From the NCBI GenBank assembly GCA_020809705.1, contig CP085827.1:4030001-4094000 (forward strand): a DNA stretch of 64,000 bases, in the 5' to 3' direction. The notes beneath the pieces were generated by a model. That model was not told the origin of the DNA. It saw only the letters and a list, made by a program, of their open reading frames with translations, and ran no database searches. The stretch comes from Calonectria ilicicola. Its lineage: Eukaryota > Ascomycota > Sordariomycetes > Hypocreales > Nectriaceae. The position numbers were made by a program, and so were the translations under genes. This document shows, one piece after another, positions 51,480-64,000 of this stretch (the first letter of the stretch is position 1; every line of letters begins with the position of its first letter).

Positions 51480-54400
51480 TGTGATTAATCTAATGTCGAC
51501 GGACAGACTGCAAAAAGAGCGTATAGAAAGATATGTGCGCAGACAAAAAGTCGCAAGTTGTTGATAAACGCGTAAAAGGTGATCGAGGGAGGATGCAAAT
51601 CCCTTGGCCTATCGGCGTCGTTGTCGTGTAAAAAGGTGACTAAATGAGTGTCGGGAATGGAGCAATTGGCCTGGAGAGGTCAATCACAACCAAGTAAGAG
51701 GGAATAAAGAAGGTAGCGAGTGATGGAAGAAGAAGTCGTCCTCGGATCGGTGATGGGTTCAAGATGAAGAAAAGGAAGCTGCAGAGATGGGGCGGCGTCG
51801 ACTTTGAGTAAACCCACCTCCGGCGATGCCCCTGGTTCCTGCCGAAAGGACACACCCCTTCCGGCTGGTCCCAGTGGAGGCCCCTCCCGCTGAAGGAAAT
51901 AGACTCACAGGGGGTGCGGGGCCAGCGACAAGGGGAAGACCGGCTGGCCACAGTGGCTGGCCACAGTGGTTGGCCACAGTGAACGACCGGCCACAGAAGC
52001 TCTAAATGGAAGTTCAGGGGAACGGCCAACCGTGGTCCAATAACGCCTATAGCGCTCTGATGGGTCCCCTGGAGGCCAAGGCCAGTTGGGCCCCCCGGGC
52101 GACCCTACGGCGCAGCGGTACGTTCCTCGCTCACACGCGATCGCATACAGTATTCCCCCCTGTAATCCGTATTAGCGACCCGTTTTAGAGGAATAACCCC
52201 CGGTCGGCTCAGGGGCGCAGCACCGATGTAAGCTTGTTTAGAGCCTTGAAGGAGTGGAAACCGCCAATCAGGGGCCAGGATTCTCGGAACTCATCTCGGT
52301 GGCGGCGGTGATACCGTGCCCTGGCACAAGTTGAGCACTGTCACATCTGGGGTGCACTAGCAGCCTCTGGCCACAACACTACCATGGAGATGAACAATTT
52401 CTGGGCCAAGGCTGTTATGAAGGCGCTAGAGAGGTCGCGCCATGCGAGCGCCTAACCCCAATGCGCACAGCGAGCCAAGAAACGGATTCGCACGGCCCCA
52501 GTCACCGCTTGCTGTGTGATCCAGCGCGAAATAGGAGACAATCTCCACCGAATCTCATCTCCTTGGCGAGCAATGTCCAGGAGATTTTGGCTTCTTGAGA
52601 TGACGACGCTCACAAAACCAACCGCTATCTTTGGATGCTTGGCTGCTTGGCAAACGGCTTGGCCCAGGGCGATGCGTGGCCGGCAATGGGAGTCGGAGAA
52701 AACCATCTGCTCGGCGTGCATCACGACTGATGGGATGGCTGGACTGATGAAGATGAGGGCCCCAGGATCCCGCGGACAGGTTATGTGGATACGAGGGACC
52801 GCTCTGCAAGAGGGTCAGTCTACCAGAGAGGGTCGCTAGAGCATGTCACTTCCAAATGCGATGCCAGCCTCGAGATTAAACTCGTAGCCTTCTCGTGTCC
52901 AAGACAAGCCAAGCCCACAGCCGCGAGACCATTGCACGTTGTTATGGGAATTTCATCTCGTTGTTCTCACCAAGGGAAATGATTGTCTTTGGCGTGATAA
53001 ATTTACCATGTTTCATCAAACTCGTCCATGTCAGCCCACCCACACTGGCATATTGTGCAATATGTCTATTTCCATCCGCTGTCCGTTAGCGGGTCGTGTT
53101 GCTCTGCTCCCTGCGTATCTCTGCGGCCTCTCTCCCTCTCTTGTGATTTGGTGGTGGCTGTTTTCATCAGTCTGAAACTCGCGACCCGCGTTTACGACAG
53201 AGTCCAAGCTTAGCGCCTGCACATCACTGGAGCATCGATGTCATGGTGGCCCATGGTAGAGCTTCGGAAAAACTCATTCCTTTGCGCCCAGTTTGTTGGT
53301 AGCTTCACCGTGTCTCGCCTGCTGATCACTGTCGGTCCTCATTTCTGATTCAATGCATTAATATCTGTGTGTGTTCCCATTCCTTCCCTTCCTGTGGCTG
53401 TGGCTGCGTTGGCCAGCCTCGACTCGCTCGCCCATTCCGAATAGCCGTAGTCGCCGGTTAGATACAAGCCCAATCAGGCTATGGTGCCGGTGCCGATAGT
53501 CTAGACTCGCTCGAAGCCGTGTGTTCCGACCGTAATAGATACTCCGGCCCGTTGAGAGCCGCATTCCCGGAGGTGCTTCACCGCCGTCGCCTCTTGTCTC
53601 GGCCTTGTAACTTGTAGTAAACGCTGCCAACACCATACAGTACTTGATCCCACAATGCATACACACAGTGCCACAATCCATGTCGCCGATGCGGTTGTCT
53701 CGTTTGGACTCGGTGGTAGTGTCCTTCGTGATATACAAGCTCCGTCATTTCGAAAGTCGGAGGCACTAGGCTGGTTGGTTGGTGTTGGTTGTAAGTATAA
53801 GCGGCCTACCATGTAATATAATTAAAGGATCCGGGGGATTTCGTGCTGTTTCGCATACATTCGACTCCTCTTTATAGTGCATCTGTCAACAGCACACATA
53901 TTGTAGCTGACCATCCACTCTGGATCGGCATGTGCTGATTCATCCGATGACCACCACCGTCATAAGCCTCAGCCTCGTGATGGTCGGCGCTGTGAGTGGC
54001 AAACCCATCGCATGTTTATCCCAGCATGTGAATGAGACATCAATGTCCTTTTCTACCATTAAATTTATCTAGTCTTCAATTATGAAGAGTAGTTCATCAT
54101 CGCACAGATCAGGCGCATTGTTTTACACTTTAATCATCAATCAAAGAAACCACGACTCATTGGCGCAGTACCTCGTAACTAAATTAACCATCTAGAGGCG
54201 ATTTAATTATTAGGCCATATAACCGAGTAGGCATACTATCCCACATATGGCAATGAGCTACAAGCGCTTCTGATGGTCTCGTGGTCTACACCAGCCAATG
54301 CACACCATCGTAGGTTGAATTGACAGACTGAAAACGAATTAAATAGATAGCCATCTAGTCTTAGTTTATAAACACTTATTTCTTATTCCATTATAACTAC

Positions 54401-56352
54401 ATTTGCAGCCACGCCAGACAGGAGATTTGCCGTGGCTAGCATTCACATACTGGCCTTTCACTAGCTAACCCTATAGTACCTTGAAATAATGTTACACTTT
54501 CAGTCAACTTTTGTCTTGAACGGTCCATGCACATTTTCTCGTTTCTCTCAGTAGCACGATTCGATACAGAATTCACCAATAATTTATTCTAACCCTAATT
54601 GAGCTCAGAATACTGACCATTTTCTCTGTATCTCATCTCAGCATGCGAAGCTAGCATCAAGCCTTAGATCGCTCCATATTACAGCATCTCACTTCATAGA
54701 CAGAGAGGAATCAGAAATCGATTCGAATGTGGGAAATTAGATCCCTGGATCTCTGTGTGTGTGTTTTCTTGTAAATGAGTGTTCAATAACCACATGTGGT
54801 CATGATTGCGCCTAGTTCTCTCCGATATTCACTCGAGAAAGAACACCAAAGGTACCGGATGTAAGCTGGACGTTGGAGATGGCCTATTCCTCTCAAAAGG
54901 TAAAAATCAAGCTCTAATATTGCATTTAAATCACTGCCATAGTCTTTTTTCTTTATTTTTTTAAATTTTTTTTTTAATTTCACACTTGGAAACCCCCCAT
55001 GCCTTCGATATTCTAATTTAAAATATGGACGCACGAAACTAAGCTAAGAGTATGAATCATCCTAGCCCGCCAGATGTCATGGTCACTTTGACTCCTCTAG
55101 TGTAAAATCATTATAATGAATGGTCGAAATTTTGATATGGTCATATTGAATTGTACTAGAAGATCACAAATGCTGGTGTGCAATTTGTAATGCGAGTGCA
55201 TTATCGGGAAAGTGCCAGATCAACCGTTCGGGTTGGGTACCATTGGCGAGTATCAGAAGCAGTACTCCAAACCGATGATTCGGCACAGAATAATAATAAA
55301 TAAATCTCCAAATAACCCACAGATTTCCCCAAAATGGAGACAACATGACAGATTCAGAAGACCTCTTGTTCACTAGCCCATCGTCCCTCATCTTAATGAG
55401 TAATTGGTATACATATCATAGCCCTAATTTACAAATGTGATCTCAAAATCATACTGCCGAAAGAAAAAGATTTCCCTGAGGCGGAACAACAATTAACCTG
55501 CACCGATTCATGAACTCGAGCTATCGAGAGTATTGGAGGGCTCGTGTTCAGTGGATATACTTTATTACAGTTAATTGAAGCTTCAACCTGTAGGGCACTG
55601 TTATAATTCAAATACTCATTGGATTTTACAGTAGACAGGAAGGTAGTAGGTATACTCTCTTAGGAATTATAAATGCATACCCATGTTGCATCAGTCGACG
55701 GGGGTAAAGGCCATCGTTGTCCAAGTTTAAAGGAACCAAGCAGTAGTAACGAAGTGGTCAAACGGGCCTTAGCGAACCTCTTTAGCCAGCATGATACTAT
55801 CGATTCAATTCTTTCCTTTCGTATTCGCTTATTCTGTAATAAGCCAAGGTCTCGATCCTCTCCATTGGACTACCACTATAGGGAAAACAAACTAGGATCA
55901 AGATTCTGCCATCCAGTCGCCATTAACCTTGTCGATTTTTTAGTCTTTTTCAGCCCCGTTTCCTATAATAATCCGAAAATTATTCAATGGAATCGATTGC
56001 ACACTCGGGGATATCCAAAGCTTGTAAGCTTACCTGGCCATCAATGTTGTGATGCCATCTGCTGACCTTGGAATCGCAGCCACACAATTCCCCCTTTTTT
56101 GTATATATATTCACAACCCATTTACTCTTAAAACGCCAATCTTTCCTATTTCATCTACTTTAGAGAATCATGATGTAATCATGTCCTTCGAAAATGACGA
56201 TGTGACCAGCATGTAAACGTCAGAGGGAAGGGTGAAATGATGTCATAGAAACCACAGCATCAATATATCAATCCAGAAGACTGTGGTCAATCTTTCCATA
56301 GTCAACTATTACACCTTTATCTACGAAATATTAAGCAATCATTGAAAACACG
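51480..56352. other. long gene-poor region
   Basis: Almost 4.9 kb without a recognisable gene. The part next to 51479 is the GH72 promoter, GC-rich and containing a short tandem repeat. From about 53800 to 56300 the DNA is AT-rich and broken by stops in all frames. No transposon protein or RNA gene was recognised. Confidence 0.5.
51942..51982. repeat. short tandem repeat of GGCTGGCCACAGT
   Basis: Three near-identical 13-base units lie in tandem about 460 bases upstream of the GH72 start, each containing the palindrome TGGCCA. A related GGCCACAG follows at about 51988. Confidence 0.65.
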
Positions 56353-56928
56353 ATGTCTCCCAATAAAGCTCCTAGTGCTGGCACCAAGGTAGGCAGAGCG
56401 AACGCTGCAAGACTAACGAAACTGAATGATACCCAGGTTGACCTTGGCCAAAACGCCCCTGTCGTGCAAGAGGGCGCAGGCCAGGTTGCATCTGAATCTC
56501 TTGCCGCAGAATCTATTCAAGAGGGCGGCGGGTTCGCTGCGAACCGTGGAATCCGCGATGAGAATCTTTCCAAGTCAAATAAAAGCTCAGACATCGAAAC
56601 CAGCCAACCGAACAATTTAGGAACTGAAAGCGTTCCAAAGTCATACGATGGCGCCGCCCCGACCTATGTAAATAACCAATATCATCGAGATTCTATGGGA
56701 CCCCACGGAAAGAACTTGAAAGAAGGTGATTGGGATGATTCAAAGGCAGAGGATGGTCTCAGAAAGGCCTTGAATGCTGAGCCTGGCAGTCAGGACGATC
56801 CGAGCCGATTGGCGGAGCAACAGTTTCAACTAAAGCAGAACGCCGGAGGTCGAGATACTGGGCCCAAGCAAGGAGACATTACGAACAAGACGGCCTACGA
56901 CGCCCTTGGTTCAGAGGTTCCTTCGTGA
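56353..56928 (+). CDS. conserved-looking hydrophilic protein of unknown function
   Basis: Single exon, 191 aa, with a plausible ATG preceded by an AT-rich promoter. It is almost wholly polar and probably disordered: no signal peptide, no membrane segment, one Cys-free chain rich in Gly, Ala, Ser, Asn and Gln. Recurrent short blocks are QNAPVVQEGAGQVASESLAA, GPHGKNLKEGDWDD, LRKALNAEPGSQDDPSRLAE and GPKQGDITNKTAYDALGSE. I recall proteins of this style among filamentous fungi annotated as hypothetical. The overall look is similar to stress-related hydrophilins, but that is only an impression. No function is proposed. Confidence 0.7.
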   Translation: MSPNKAPSAGTKVGRANAARLTKLNDTQVDLGQNAPVVQEGAGQVASESLAAESIQEGGGFAANRGIRDENLSKSNKSSDIETSQPNNLGTESVPKSYDGAAPTYVNNQYHRDSMGPHGKNLKEGDWDDSKAEDGLRKALNAEPGSQDDPSRLAEQQFQLKQNAGGRDTGPKQGDITNKTAYDALGSEVPS

Positions 56929-58033
56929 ATATTGGGAGAAAGAGCAAATATGGGGACTAGATACCGATGCCGCCATGCAATGATATAGTATTCTGGAGAA
57001 ATAAAACCACATTGGATTCATTGAATCCGTTGACACACGATTCAATAGTCCATCCAGACGCACTGAACAAACCAAAAAGTATTGTCTCAAGTTGAGGATA
57101 TTTGCCTCATCTCATTTGCTGGCGAATCAATGAGTCATGGCCCAAGCTGACGCAACTGGACCAGGGTTGTGCTGAGAGGCAGGGTTGGCAGGGCTTACTC
57201 GTGTGGCGAGGTGGAAGTACATTATCAGCTCGGACATTATCCTCGTATTACAACCCATCACTATTATCATGGCCCCAAATCCAATATCTCTCGCCCAGAT
57301 CACAGAGTCAGGCAAAAATCAGGAAAGTTGAAATCTCATCAGCCAATCAGGACTTCTGGAAACATGACGTCAAGTGAGGGTCAAAGCCATGGGTGCCACC
57401 TCTGTCTAGGGCCCATTTTTTTGGGCTAGGCGGATAAGACATGAAGGAAGAAAGATGACTTGCCCAATGTGATGGGGAATGGAGAGGCATGAGGAAAATG
57501 TCAGGCATCAATTTAGCGAGAAACCAAGGGAAAAGACCCATAAAGCCGTAAAGAGAACCGATACTCGATCCACTGCCAACCACTAGTGATGAAAAGAGAT
57601 AAATCAATGTCAGTCATGGATGATTTTTCGAGGTATCTGCGGCTTGTTGCGCACCTTGTTGCGCACCATCATTTATTTGATGCCTTAGATTGCTGCCTGA
57701 TTCCATCCAAAATTTTGAAAAAAAATGTGCCCCACCAACGAAAATTCACCCCGCCTTGCCTCCAAACACCACCACTGAAGTGCCTGGACTGGACTGGAAC
57801 CGCCACTCTTTCGTTACTGGGTTTTTTTTTCTTCCATTGCTGGTCGACTTTTTCCCTTTTCCCCCCATCTCTCCCCAGCCACAGAAAGGTGATTCCAGGC
57901 CCTTTTTTTTTTCTTCCGGCTTGGATTTGGGACGCCTCGACACTTCTTGTACGGCCCCCAACATCGATAGTCCCCGTCCTATCGACCCCGCGATCCCTCC
58001 ATATATTCGCTATCCCTATCACCCATCTTCAAC
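56929..58033. other. intergenic and ARB1 leader
   Basis: No gene is recognised. The last ~300 bases are T/C-rich, typical of a ribosome-biogenesis gene leader. Confidence 0.5.
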
Positions 58034-59993
58034 ATGGCCCCTTCCTCCTCCAAGGAGAAGCGTCTCGCCAAGAAGGCTGCCGAGGGCAAGCTCAAGGGCA
58101 AGGCCGGCAAGAAGAAGGCCGCTGAGGACGTCGAGCTCGATGTCAACGGCAACCCCATCAAGGATGACGATGGCCCCGCTACCTCTGGCGAAAAGCTGGA
58201 TGAAGTGAAGCGCCTCGCTGAGCAGATGGACAAGCACGGTATCTCTGACCGTGTCACCACTGGTGTTTTGTCTTCCACCGCCACTAGCAAAGACGTCAAG
58301 ATCACCAGTGCCAGTCTAGTGTTCCACGGCCGTGTTCTTATTACCGACTCAACTCTCGAACTGACATACGGCCGACGATACGGTCTCCTCGGTGAGAACG
58401 GTTGCGGAAAGAGTACCCTTCTCAAGGCTATTGCTGCGCGCGAATACCCCATCCCCGAACACGTCGACATCTACCTCCTGAACGAGGGTGCCCCTCCCAG
58501 TGATCTTGGTGCCCTTGAGTGGGTCGTCACGGAGGCCCAAAACGAGTTGGAGCGTCTCGACAAGCTGGCTGAGAAGCTGCTCGAGGATGAGGGTCCTGAA
58601 AGCCCCGTCCTAATGGATCTCTACGACGTAAGCGTTCTCTCCAAATCATGCCTTTCGTTATACTAACCAGGCCCAGCACATTGACAAGATGGACCCCTCC
58701 ACTTTTGCCACCCGTGCGTCGTTGATCCTGACTGGTCTTGGTTTCAACAAGAAGACCATCCACAAGATGACCAAGGATATGTCCGGTGGTTGGAGAATGC
58801 GAGTCGCTCTCGCCAAGGCCCTTTTCGTCAAGCCTTCACTCCTGCTTCTCGATGACCCTACTGCTCATTTGGATCTCGAGGCCTGTGTGTGGCTTGAGGA
58901 GTACCTCAAGAAGTGGGACCGAACCCTGGTTCTTGTCTCCCACTCCATGGATTTCCTGAACGGTGTCTGTACCAACATGCTTGATATGCGAATGAAGCAA
59001 CTCATCTACTATGGTGGTAACTACGATTCGTACCACAAGACTCGCGCTGAGCAAGAGGCAAACCAGACGAAGGCCTACCAGAAGCAGCAGGATGAAATTG
59101 CCCACATCAAGAAGTTCATTGCCAGTGCCGGTACCTACGCCAACCTTGTGCGACAGGCCAAGTCGCGTCAAAAGATTCTCGACAAGATGGAGGCCGATGG
59201 TTTCATCCAGCCCGTCGTTGAGGATCGAGTCTTTAGCTTCCGGTTCGCCGATGTTGACAAGCTCCCTCCCCCCGTCCTGTCATTTGACAATGTCACATTC
59301 TCTTACTCCGGGAACCCTGAGGATGACCTGTACCGCAACCTTGATCTAGGTTTCGACATGGACTCTCGTACCGCCTTGGTCGGTCCCAACGGTGTCGGAA
59401 AGTCAACCCTACTTCGTCTTATGACTGGCAAGCTGTCTCCTACCGGTGGCTCCGTTACCCGCCACACCCACTTGAAGCTCGGTATCTACTCGCAGCACAG
59501 TGCTGAGCAGCTCGACTTGACCAAGTCGGCCCTCGACTTTGTGCGTGACAAGTACTCGGAGAAGTCCCAGGATTACCAGTACTGGCGCCAGCAGCTCGGT
59601 AAATACGGTCTCAGCGGTGACTCTCAGACTGCCCTCATGGGTACCCTCTCTGAGGGTCAGAAGTCGCGTATCGTCTTTGCCCTGTTGGCCATTGACGGTC
59701 CCAACATGCTGCTACTAGACGAGCCTACCAACGGTCTAGATATTCCCACGATTGACAGTTTGGCGGATGCTATCAACGCCTTTAGCGGAGGTGTTGTTGT
59801 CGTGTCTCACGATTTCCGGTAAGTAATTCCGTGCTTTGCTGCTTGAACTTGGACTGACAGTCACAGATTGCTCGACAAGATTGCCAAGCAGATTCTGGTG
59901 TGCGAGAACAAGACAATCCAGGAGTGGGATGGAACTATTTCCGAATATAAGAACTACCTGCGCAAGAAGATGATTTCGGCCGGTGCCGTCTAA
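58034..59993 (+). CDS. ARB1: ABC-F ATPase ARB1 (ribosome biogenesis)
   Basis: Soluble twin-ABC protein that shuttles between nucleus and cytoplasm and supports 40S and 60S maturation in yeast. Three exons (58034-58627, 58677-59818, 59867-59993) give 620 aa (yeast Arb1 is 610). A Lys-rich N-terminus ([20 protein letters not shown]) precedes ABC1 with Walker [10 protein letters not shown], signature [12 protein letters not shown] and Walker [14 protein letters not shown] linker helix region ([17 protein letters not shown]) is followed by ABC2 with [17 protein letters not shown] and [12 protein letters not shown]. The first Walker B has Asp where most have Glu (DDPTAHLD), and the second signature is LSEGQ rather than LSGGQ; both are tolerated in this family. 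The last exon restores SHDFRLLDKIA. Confidence 0.94.
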
Positions 59994-62621
59994 GGATGTT
60001 GGGTTTTGGTATGATAAATTGATCTATAGAGGCTTCCATCGGCCACAAAAGTTGTCTGGATGGTATTTTCATGGAAAAACAGCGGTGGGTGGCGGGTCAC
60101 CCGCATCATGATGTCTGGCGCTGTTATGAAGTATGGGCAAAGCCTCATAGAGAGGTGCAACGAGTCCATGAAGATGTGGATATTGTTACGGGATAGAATT
60201 TTGCTTTCTTTGGGTTTGACTGCCTAGAGGCTTGATTAGTTTGAATGCATTGGGTCAGTCCCACCGTTTTCTTGGTACTATCGTATGTGACGTAGACAAG
60301 GTAATTTGTGCCATCTTGGTCAAACGCGGCAACACGTGTCAGGTGATGAAACCGACAATGACGTGCCTTGCTGGTGTCTGACTTGTAAATGTCTGGTATC
60401 CTGTGTGTGGGGCATCATTGTTGGTGGCAAGTGCTGTGGGTCGGATGTTTTGAAGGTCTTGGGCTCAAATGAGGGGGGGGCTATTGTGAAGCCATCACGA
60501 AAGGATTATAACGTGCGATTAGCGAGTATTCAACTGGAATACCACGGTGCAATAACAGGATTTTGTATGATTGCCACGTAAATCTTAGTCTGAGACATCG
60601 CGATCCGTCAGCTCGGAAGTTGAAAACACGGCTGATAGGTAAAGCAAGTCACTGCATTCAGGCTGGACGAGGGCAAATCCCCTTGCAGGGCAAGATTGGC
60701 CATTTGTGTCACGTGGTCCATGTCACAGCACTCAGGCACCTCACTGTGGGGCTCCCCAAAAAATCTCAGGTTTGACGTGCGAGAGCGGAGCCGAAAGGCG
60801 ATTGTGAAACTTGGGATCAGTGGTGAGCTGATTGAGTCTGACGGGAATGTGTTTGCGAAATGCACTGGTTGTGTGTGGTGTGCGATGTAGCATTTAAAAA
60901 AAAAAAATTATCCCTATAGGGCTGGAAATGGATGGTGTATGCATTAGGTATGGTTATGGTCATGAACGGTTCAGGAACACTTTGCAATCGTGTTTTTTTT
61001 TAGCTGATTTGCAAAGACCCCAGCTTGGTCACTTGCAGGTATCACAACGCTAGCGTAGGAGGGTCCAAAGTACGGCAAGTTGGCGGCACAAACAAGGAAT
61101 TAGAATCAATACAGTAAGGCACTAGAGAGACTCGCTCTGTGGTTGTTGTTTTGTCCCTGCCAAGCACGAATGCCATCTTTGTTTGCCGCAAAACACATTT
61201 ACCCTACACAAGGCTCCCGCCAACCTGGGTTGTGAGATCGTCCCCACCCAGTCCCGCGGTGCCCGAGTGACGGGCTGCTGCTCAAAGTAGCTTAAGGCGA
61301 TTTGTTAATTCCCGACCCACATGGGCCGGAGACGAACGGGAACAGGATTGCAACGACGAGGTACAGGTACAGGTACAGGTACAGGCTACGGACTACGGAA
61401 CTATGTGTACAGGGGGGGGGGGGAGCAGAATGAGACGTGGGTTCGGGAGAGCATCGGGGCCGCAGAAAGGACAGTCAAATTGTTTGGCCATCTGTCGACC
61501 GTGTCTGGCCTTGCCAGCCCGTGGCTGCTGCATGCATTGGGCGGGACGTTCCTGTCCAATCCACTGAAACCTGATGCACGGTAAGCCCAGCCAGCCCCAT
61601 TCGCGTGGAGACGTGGAGCGGCGCAGAAGCGTGGAGACGGAGGGCGGCGACGCCAGTGCGGTGCGAGGACCAGGAGTGGGAGTGGGTGGCCCCAGGCCTC
61701 ACCTCCAACTTGTTGTGAGAGTTGATGACGAGGACGGCAACGATGAGAGCGAGGGACGACGCAATGGCGCCCGGACAAAGTGCGAAGGGGGGATGCATGC
61801 TAGATGCTACCCGCCACGCCTCGCCCAGCCAGTCCCCAATACCAATGCCGCTGCAATAGCACACGGCTGCACGCACCCTCGCAGCGGCTCGCTGCACCCA
61901 TTCGGCCGTCTTCCATGCTCCAAGCTCGCGAATCATCCGCACGGCAGATCCAGACACCAATTCCATCTCCCGATCGTGTGGCCCTCACTTTTGGCAAATT
62001 TCGTCTCCTCTCTCATCCCCTCGTATCTTGACTACTCCCCCCTCACGGTGCCAATCGCCTCCTCTTTCCTCCCCTTCTCTCTTCCGCCCGGCACACACTC
62101 ACTCACTCACACCCACACCCACACCCACATGTACGCGGCGCATCATCATCGTCGCATCCCGGATTCACATCCCCCAGTTCCCACCAGCTAACACACCTCC
62201 ACCCAGGGAAGGCTCCCACCCCCCATATCATCGCCCTCACCAGCTAAAATCCTTGTCCCCGTGCTCTGTTCTGTTTGTCTGCACTAACCAATTCTCTTGA
62301 CGTGCCTCTCTAAATTTCTTCCTTCAACCCTCAATTCCCCAACCCACGGCCCAGCGCCTGCGACTTTTTTTTTCTTGTCAACGCCTCGGTTCGGCTCGCG
62401 TGCGCATCGCGACTTTACAAGGCGCGCGCATCCTGTCTTTCCCCCCACCTCCGAATCCCCTCGCCGCGTTGTTGCACTCGAGCACATGGGTTCTCTCGCC
62501 TTGGCTTCTTTGTTCGCCCGAATATTTTTTTTTACTTTTTTTTTTTTTTCTTTTCTTTTTCCCTTTGTCTATTTTCATTCCCCTCCCCTGGCGGCGTCTA
62601 CTCTAGCGTTGAGCTGTCGGC
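59994..62621. other. intergenic region with simple repeats
   Basis: About 2.6 kb without a recognisable gene. It contains a G run near 61411-61421, a CA/CT-rich stretch at 62090-62130 and long pyrimidine tracts near 62525-62580 in the leader of the next gene. An open frame on the minus strand (61966-61475) has one hydrophobic stretch (SSLALIVAVLVI) but no family match. Confidence 0.45.
61361..61384. repeat. hexanucleotide repeat (GTACAG)4
   Basis: Four perfect tandem copies of GTACAG, followed after ~25 bases by a run of about eleven G. Confidence 0.85.
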
Positions 62622-64000
62622 ATGGACAAGAACGGGTACCATTCGTCGGTGCTGCAGCGACCGCATAGAGACGACGATGAGCGAGAGTCTCGTAGTAGCA
62701 GTGCCAGCGCCAGCGCCCACAACCACGGGCACAACCACAGCCACGGCCATCATCATCACCACCACCACCACAGTCATCGGCGCGACGTCATAGGCGGTGC
62801 AGACTCGTCCCACGGCGACGCTGGCGGTGCGACATCGTCTCTAACTTCAACGCCTTCGAATGCGACTGCGACTGCGACGGGGCCTGTATCTGGATCTGCG
62901 AATGCGCACCGGCACTCCACCTTTAGCCTGCGCTCCCCCAAGCAGCAGCCGTCCGAGTTCCGGGCGCCTCCCTTTTCCTCTCCTAACCATAACCACAACA
63001 CCACCCCATCCAACAACTCGACCAGCAGCCACGCCCATCAATCTCCGCCTCGTCCGGCTCTGCCAAATCCCTACATGCCCTCGTCCACCTCGGGCGCAGC
63101 TGGCGGTCCAGTTGCTCCTCCCTCGCTGCCGCCCCCCACGGCTCTGAGCGCCCCGTCCGCCGCAGCGCCTCCTACCCATCATCACCACCACCACCATCAC
63201 CATCATCACCAGCACCAATCCAGCGCTCCCGCACCGCCCTCTGCCTCGCCGCTGCACCCCCCGGCCGGATACTACCCGCCGTCGTCGGCCGAGCACCAGC
63301 ACGCGCGCGACAAGCCTGCATCGCGTGCCTTTTACGATCCCACAACCGACACCACCAACGAACGTCGGGTTTCTGACGCGGCCGGCACTTCGTCGTGGCA
63401 CAACGCGCCCCAGGCCTCTACTCCCAAGGTAAGTATGGGGGCAATTAGCCTGCCGTTATTTCCTGAAAAATTGTCATATCCGCACATTTTGCACATTCGT
63501 GCATGTGTTTTTGGCGCGTTGCTCAATGGTGCTTTGTTGCATCCACTCAATCAATGCCGCTTAGATCTGCGCTGCGCTGCTCTGGCCGCAAGGACGCCAA
63601 AACGCCAACGCCAGATTTGCTTGTGCTGGCCTCAAACTTCCCCATCACGTTTTCGCTCCCCATTTAACCCTTTTACCTCCCAACTCCCAACTCCATCAAT
63701 GGCCGCACCATCCCGCACCCCGTTTTTTTCTCCCTTTCCATCCTCCATCCTTGGCCCCAACCAATCCTCTGCATCCCAGTCTTTTCCATCTTCATCTCCC
63801 TGCATCTCCAACTAATCATCGCCTCACTTTGATTGCTGACTTTTTTCCCTTTTCTCCACCATCAGGCCCGTGAACCGTACAGTTATTCACAGCCTGCTGA
63901 CCAACACTCCTCCTCGTACTACAACGGCTCGTACACGTCGCCTCGCGCACCATCGTCATTCAATCGCCCCCGTAGCCCCGTCTCCCATTCACACGCGAAC
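62622..64000 (+). CDS. 5' part of a large His/Ser/Pro-rich protein, possibly an INO80-type remodeller
   Basis: Partial gene running off the window. Exon 1 (62622-63428, 269 codons) is followed by a long 437-nt intron (63429-63865, GTAAGT...CAG) and exon 2 from 63866 open to the end. The protein begins MDKNGYHSSVLQRPHRDDDE and is low-complexity: two histidine tracts of 8 and 11 residues, Ser/Ala repeats and many Pro. Exon 2 continues in phase with AREPYSYSQPADQHSSSYY and TSPRAPSSFNRPRSPVS. The N-termini of some filamentous-fungal INO80 ATPases look like this, but no domain is inside the window, so the identity is a weak guess. The His tracts resemble those of nuclear-speckle proteins. A pyrimidine-rich leader supports the start codon. 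Confidence 0.65.

Noticed and set aside
55673..56065. A 130-codon open frame in AT-rich DNA
   Set aside because: No recognisable family features, and it lies in sequence otherwise full of stops.

Overview
The window reads as nuclear DNA of a filamentous ascomycete, most likely a Sordariomycete and probably Hypocreales. This rests on short introns (mostly 45-110 nt) with GTNNGT donors and CTAAC-like branch sites, on gene content (Zn2Cys6 regulator, GH72 glucanosyltransferase, SYLF protein, Ure2p-like GST, an RNA-dependent RNA polymerase) and on codon use rich in C-ending codons. The order is inference from protein style; no database was searched.

Layout. 1-14 kb: a GST, a small unknown gene, an MFS transporter, a long RNA-dependent RNA polymerase (RdRP) gene whose 3' part encodes a decayed superfamily-1 helicase, and a peroxisomal acyl-CoA dehydrogenase. 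14-24 kb: a nonsense-interrupted P-loop ATPase, then housekeeping genes: succinyl-CoA ligase alpha, a UBC1-like E2, the proteasome ATPase RPT2 and a promethin-like membrane protein. 24.5-34 kb: a probable lactose/beta-galactoside block: Zn2Cys6 regulator, GH2 beta-galactosidase and a divergently transcribed MFS sugar permease, with related AT-rich repeats downstream of, between and beyond the two structural genes. 34-37 kb: repeat-rich DNA with a degenerate C2H2 zinc-finger gene and an intron-containing tRNA-Met. 37-43 kb: SYLF protein, guanine deaminase and a secreted S41-like protease. 43-56 kb: gene-poor DNA holding an amino-acid permease pseudogene, a fold-back element, one tiny zinc-binding ORF and the GH72 enzyme. 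56-64 kb: a hydrophilic unknown protein, the ribosome-biogenesis ATPase ARB1, and the 5' part of a large His/Ser/Pro-rich protein running off the window.

The most unusual locus is the RdRP gene (11449 down to 6159). It joins an RdRP with an intact catalytic motif to a Upf1/Hrr1-like helicase in one reading path. In fission yeast and Neurospora these two activities sit in separate RNA-silencing proteins. In this copy nearly every helicase motif that should bind or hydrolyse ATP is altered, and a one-base frameshift cuts the helicase off. The gene also needs two GC-AG introns, one lying directly after the polymerase active-site motif.

All gene models were spliced by eye from frame continuity and family motifs. 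Names marked likely or putative are family-level recognition only.
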